Source: Clostridiales bacterium
GTDB taxonomy: Bacteria; Bacillota; Clostridia; Lachnospirales; Lachnospiraceae
NCBI GenBank assembly: GCA_021202925.1
Contig: JAJQCD010000028.1
Span: 1 to 64,000, forward strand
Reading direction: 5' to 3'
DNA: 64,000 nucleotides
The position numbers and the translations under genes are program-made. Shown here one piece after another: positions 63,074 to 64,000 of this stretch. Below the pieces are notes generated by a model. It was not told where the DNA came from. It made no database searches and saw only the letters and a list, made by a program, of their open reading frames with translations. Every line of letters begins with the position of its first letter. The stretch's first letter is position 1.

Positions 63074-64000
63074 ATGTCCGCTATCTGTATCCGGGGACCG
63101 CGCAGGCTGAATGGAATGATTCGGATTCAGGGTTCAAAGAACGCGGTGCTGCCAGTGATGGCAGCATCTTTGCTTCACAGCGGTTTTGTGGAACTTGGCA
63201 ATGTTCCTGACATACAGGATGTCCGTTGTATGATGGAGATTCTGGAACATCTGGGATGTGTCTGTCGGCTGGAAGGTCATACGCTGACGATGGATACGCG
63301 CATGGCCCGGGGCGGAGCGATTCCGGAGAAGAGGGCGCGGCTGATGCGTTCGTCGATTATGCTGATGGGACCGATGCTTGGTCGCTTTGGCAGGGCCGAG
63401 ACGGTGAGTCCGGGTGGCTGTTCGATTGGCAGACGTCCGATTGACCTGCACATCCATGCATTGTGTCGTCTGGGAGCGGATATCCATGTGGAGGGAGAGC
63501 GGATCGCGGCGACGGCAAAGAGACTGGACGGTACGGTAATCCGCCTTTCTTATCCAAGTGTCGGAGCGACGGAGAATGCGATTATGGCGGCGGTCGCTGC
63601 CGAGGGCGTTACCGTGATCGAGGGCGCGGCCAGAGAACCGGAGATCGGGACGCTGTGCCTTTTCCTGCGGGAGATGGGGGCAACGGTTGCCGGTATGGGA
63701 ACGTCGTGCCTGAAGGTACATGGTCGTCAGCCGCTTCATGATGTTGCCTTTGCGATTCCGGGGGACCGGATTGTCGCCGGGACGTATCTTGGTGCGGTGA
63801 TCGCGGCGGGAGGTTCTGCCTTTCTTGCCGGCGTGCCTGCCAGACATCTGGCGGAGCCGGTCAAACTGGCGTGTTCCATGGGAGCGGACTGTACGGCTCA
63901 TGAAGATGGGCTGCTGGTCCGGATGGAGAGGAGGCCGGGAGCCGTCGGATTTGTCACTGGTCCTTATCCGGAATTTCCAACGGATCTGCAGTCGGTGATG
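63074..64000 (+). CDS. murA: UDP-N-acetylglucosamine 1-carboxyvinyltransferase MurA (partial, runs off the window)
   Basis: The first 309 codons of MurA, the first committed enzyme of peptidoglycan synthesis; no stop codon occurs before 64000. It starts at ATG 63074, seven bases after GGGAGG (63061-63066). Family features are MIRIQGSKNAVLPVMAASLL (PEP-site Lys) and SPGGCSIGRRPIDLH, with the catalytic Cys at residue 116, equivalent to Cys115 of E. coli, the fosfomycin target. GATENAIMAA and GDRIVAGTYL follow. The remaining quarter lies beyond the window. Confidence 0.93.
   Translation, partial: MSAICIRGPRRLNGMIRIQGSKNAVLPVMAASLLHSGFVELGNVPDIQDVRCMMEILEHLGCVCRLEGHTLTMDTRMARGGAIPEKRARLMRSSIMLMGPMLGRFGRAETVSPGGCSIGRRPIDLHIHALCRLGADIHVEGERIAATAKRLDGTVIRLSYPSVGATENAIMAAVAAEGVTVIEGAAREPEIGTLCLFLREMGATVAGMGTSCLKVHGRQPLHDVAFAIPGDRIVAGTYLGAVIAAGGSAFLAGVPARHLAEPVKLACSMGADCTAHEDGLLVRMERRPGAVGFVTGPYPEFPTDLQSVM

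Overview
The window looks like a chromosome segment of an endospore-forming, low-to-mid GC Clostridia bacterium, probably Lachnospiraceae-like. This is inferred from a SigG sporulation sigma factor, a SpoVD-like penicillin-binding protein, a DUF815 ATPase, a long BadF/HgdB-type activase, strong AGGAGG ribosome-binding sites and frequent TTG/GTG starts. No species is named because no 16S or other definitive marker lies here.

Accessory region, about 1-13.9 kb. This starts with a mobilization module: a MobV/Pre-type relaxase preceded by four consecutive perfect inverted repeats (oriT-like) and followed by a nested inverted-repeat element. Next comes a restriction-modification island: a THPPY-type DNA methyltransferase, a small XRE regulator, a BglII/BstYI-family endonuclease and an MT-A70 adenine methyltransferase. 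An AlbA_2/Schlafen-type regulator follows. After that lie a frameshifted HicB remnant, two unrecognised genes, a tRNA-Thr(GGT) with an unusual acceptor end, DIP1984-family sequences (one intact gene and one 3' remnant), another XRE protein, a cation diffusion facilitator and a PARG-type macrodomain protein. A palindrome, ATTGGAC-N5-GTCCAAT, lies at identical spacing from two -10 boxes here.

CRISPR region, about 13.9-28.5 kb. This is a complete type I-C system in the order cas3, cas5c, cas8c, cas7, cas4, cas1, cas2. It is followed by a leader and an array of 94 repeats of 32 nt (93 spacers). Cas3 is separated from cas5c by a 240-nt gap holding a 22-bp perfect hairpin, divergent promoter-like sequences, and a minus-strand exact 12-nt copy of the 3' end of the CRISPR repeat. 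The copy includes the 11-nt handle expected for I-C crRNAs, so the gap may encode a crRNA-like regulatory RNA. This is the most interesting candidate in the window.

Housekeeping region, about 29-64 kb. Genes in order: an HPr-like protein, a DUF815 ATPase interrupted by an in-frame TAG, tRNA-Arg(ACG), an ABC-F ATPase, an ACT protein, sigG, a Ca/Na antiporter, a PIN-like protein, an HD hydrolase, divergent coaX and coaBC, prfC, a beta-carbonic anhydrase, a 1,415-residue activase, a rhomboid-like protein, lysA, ychF, a tyrosine recombinase and lgt. A division/cell-wall (dcw) cluster ends the window: mraZ, rsmH, ftsL, two class B PBPs, mraY, murD, ftsW and the start of murA, which runs off the end. 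Terminator hairpins separate most convergent pairs, and the mraZ promoter carries GTGG boxes at 10-bp spacing, the pattern expected for MraZ autoregulation.
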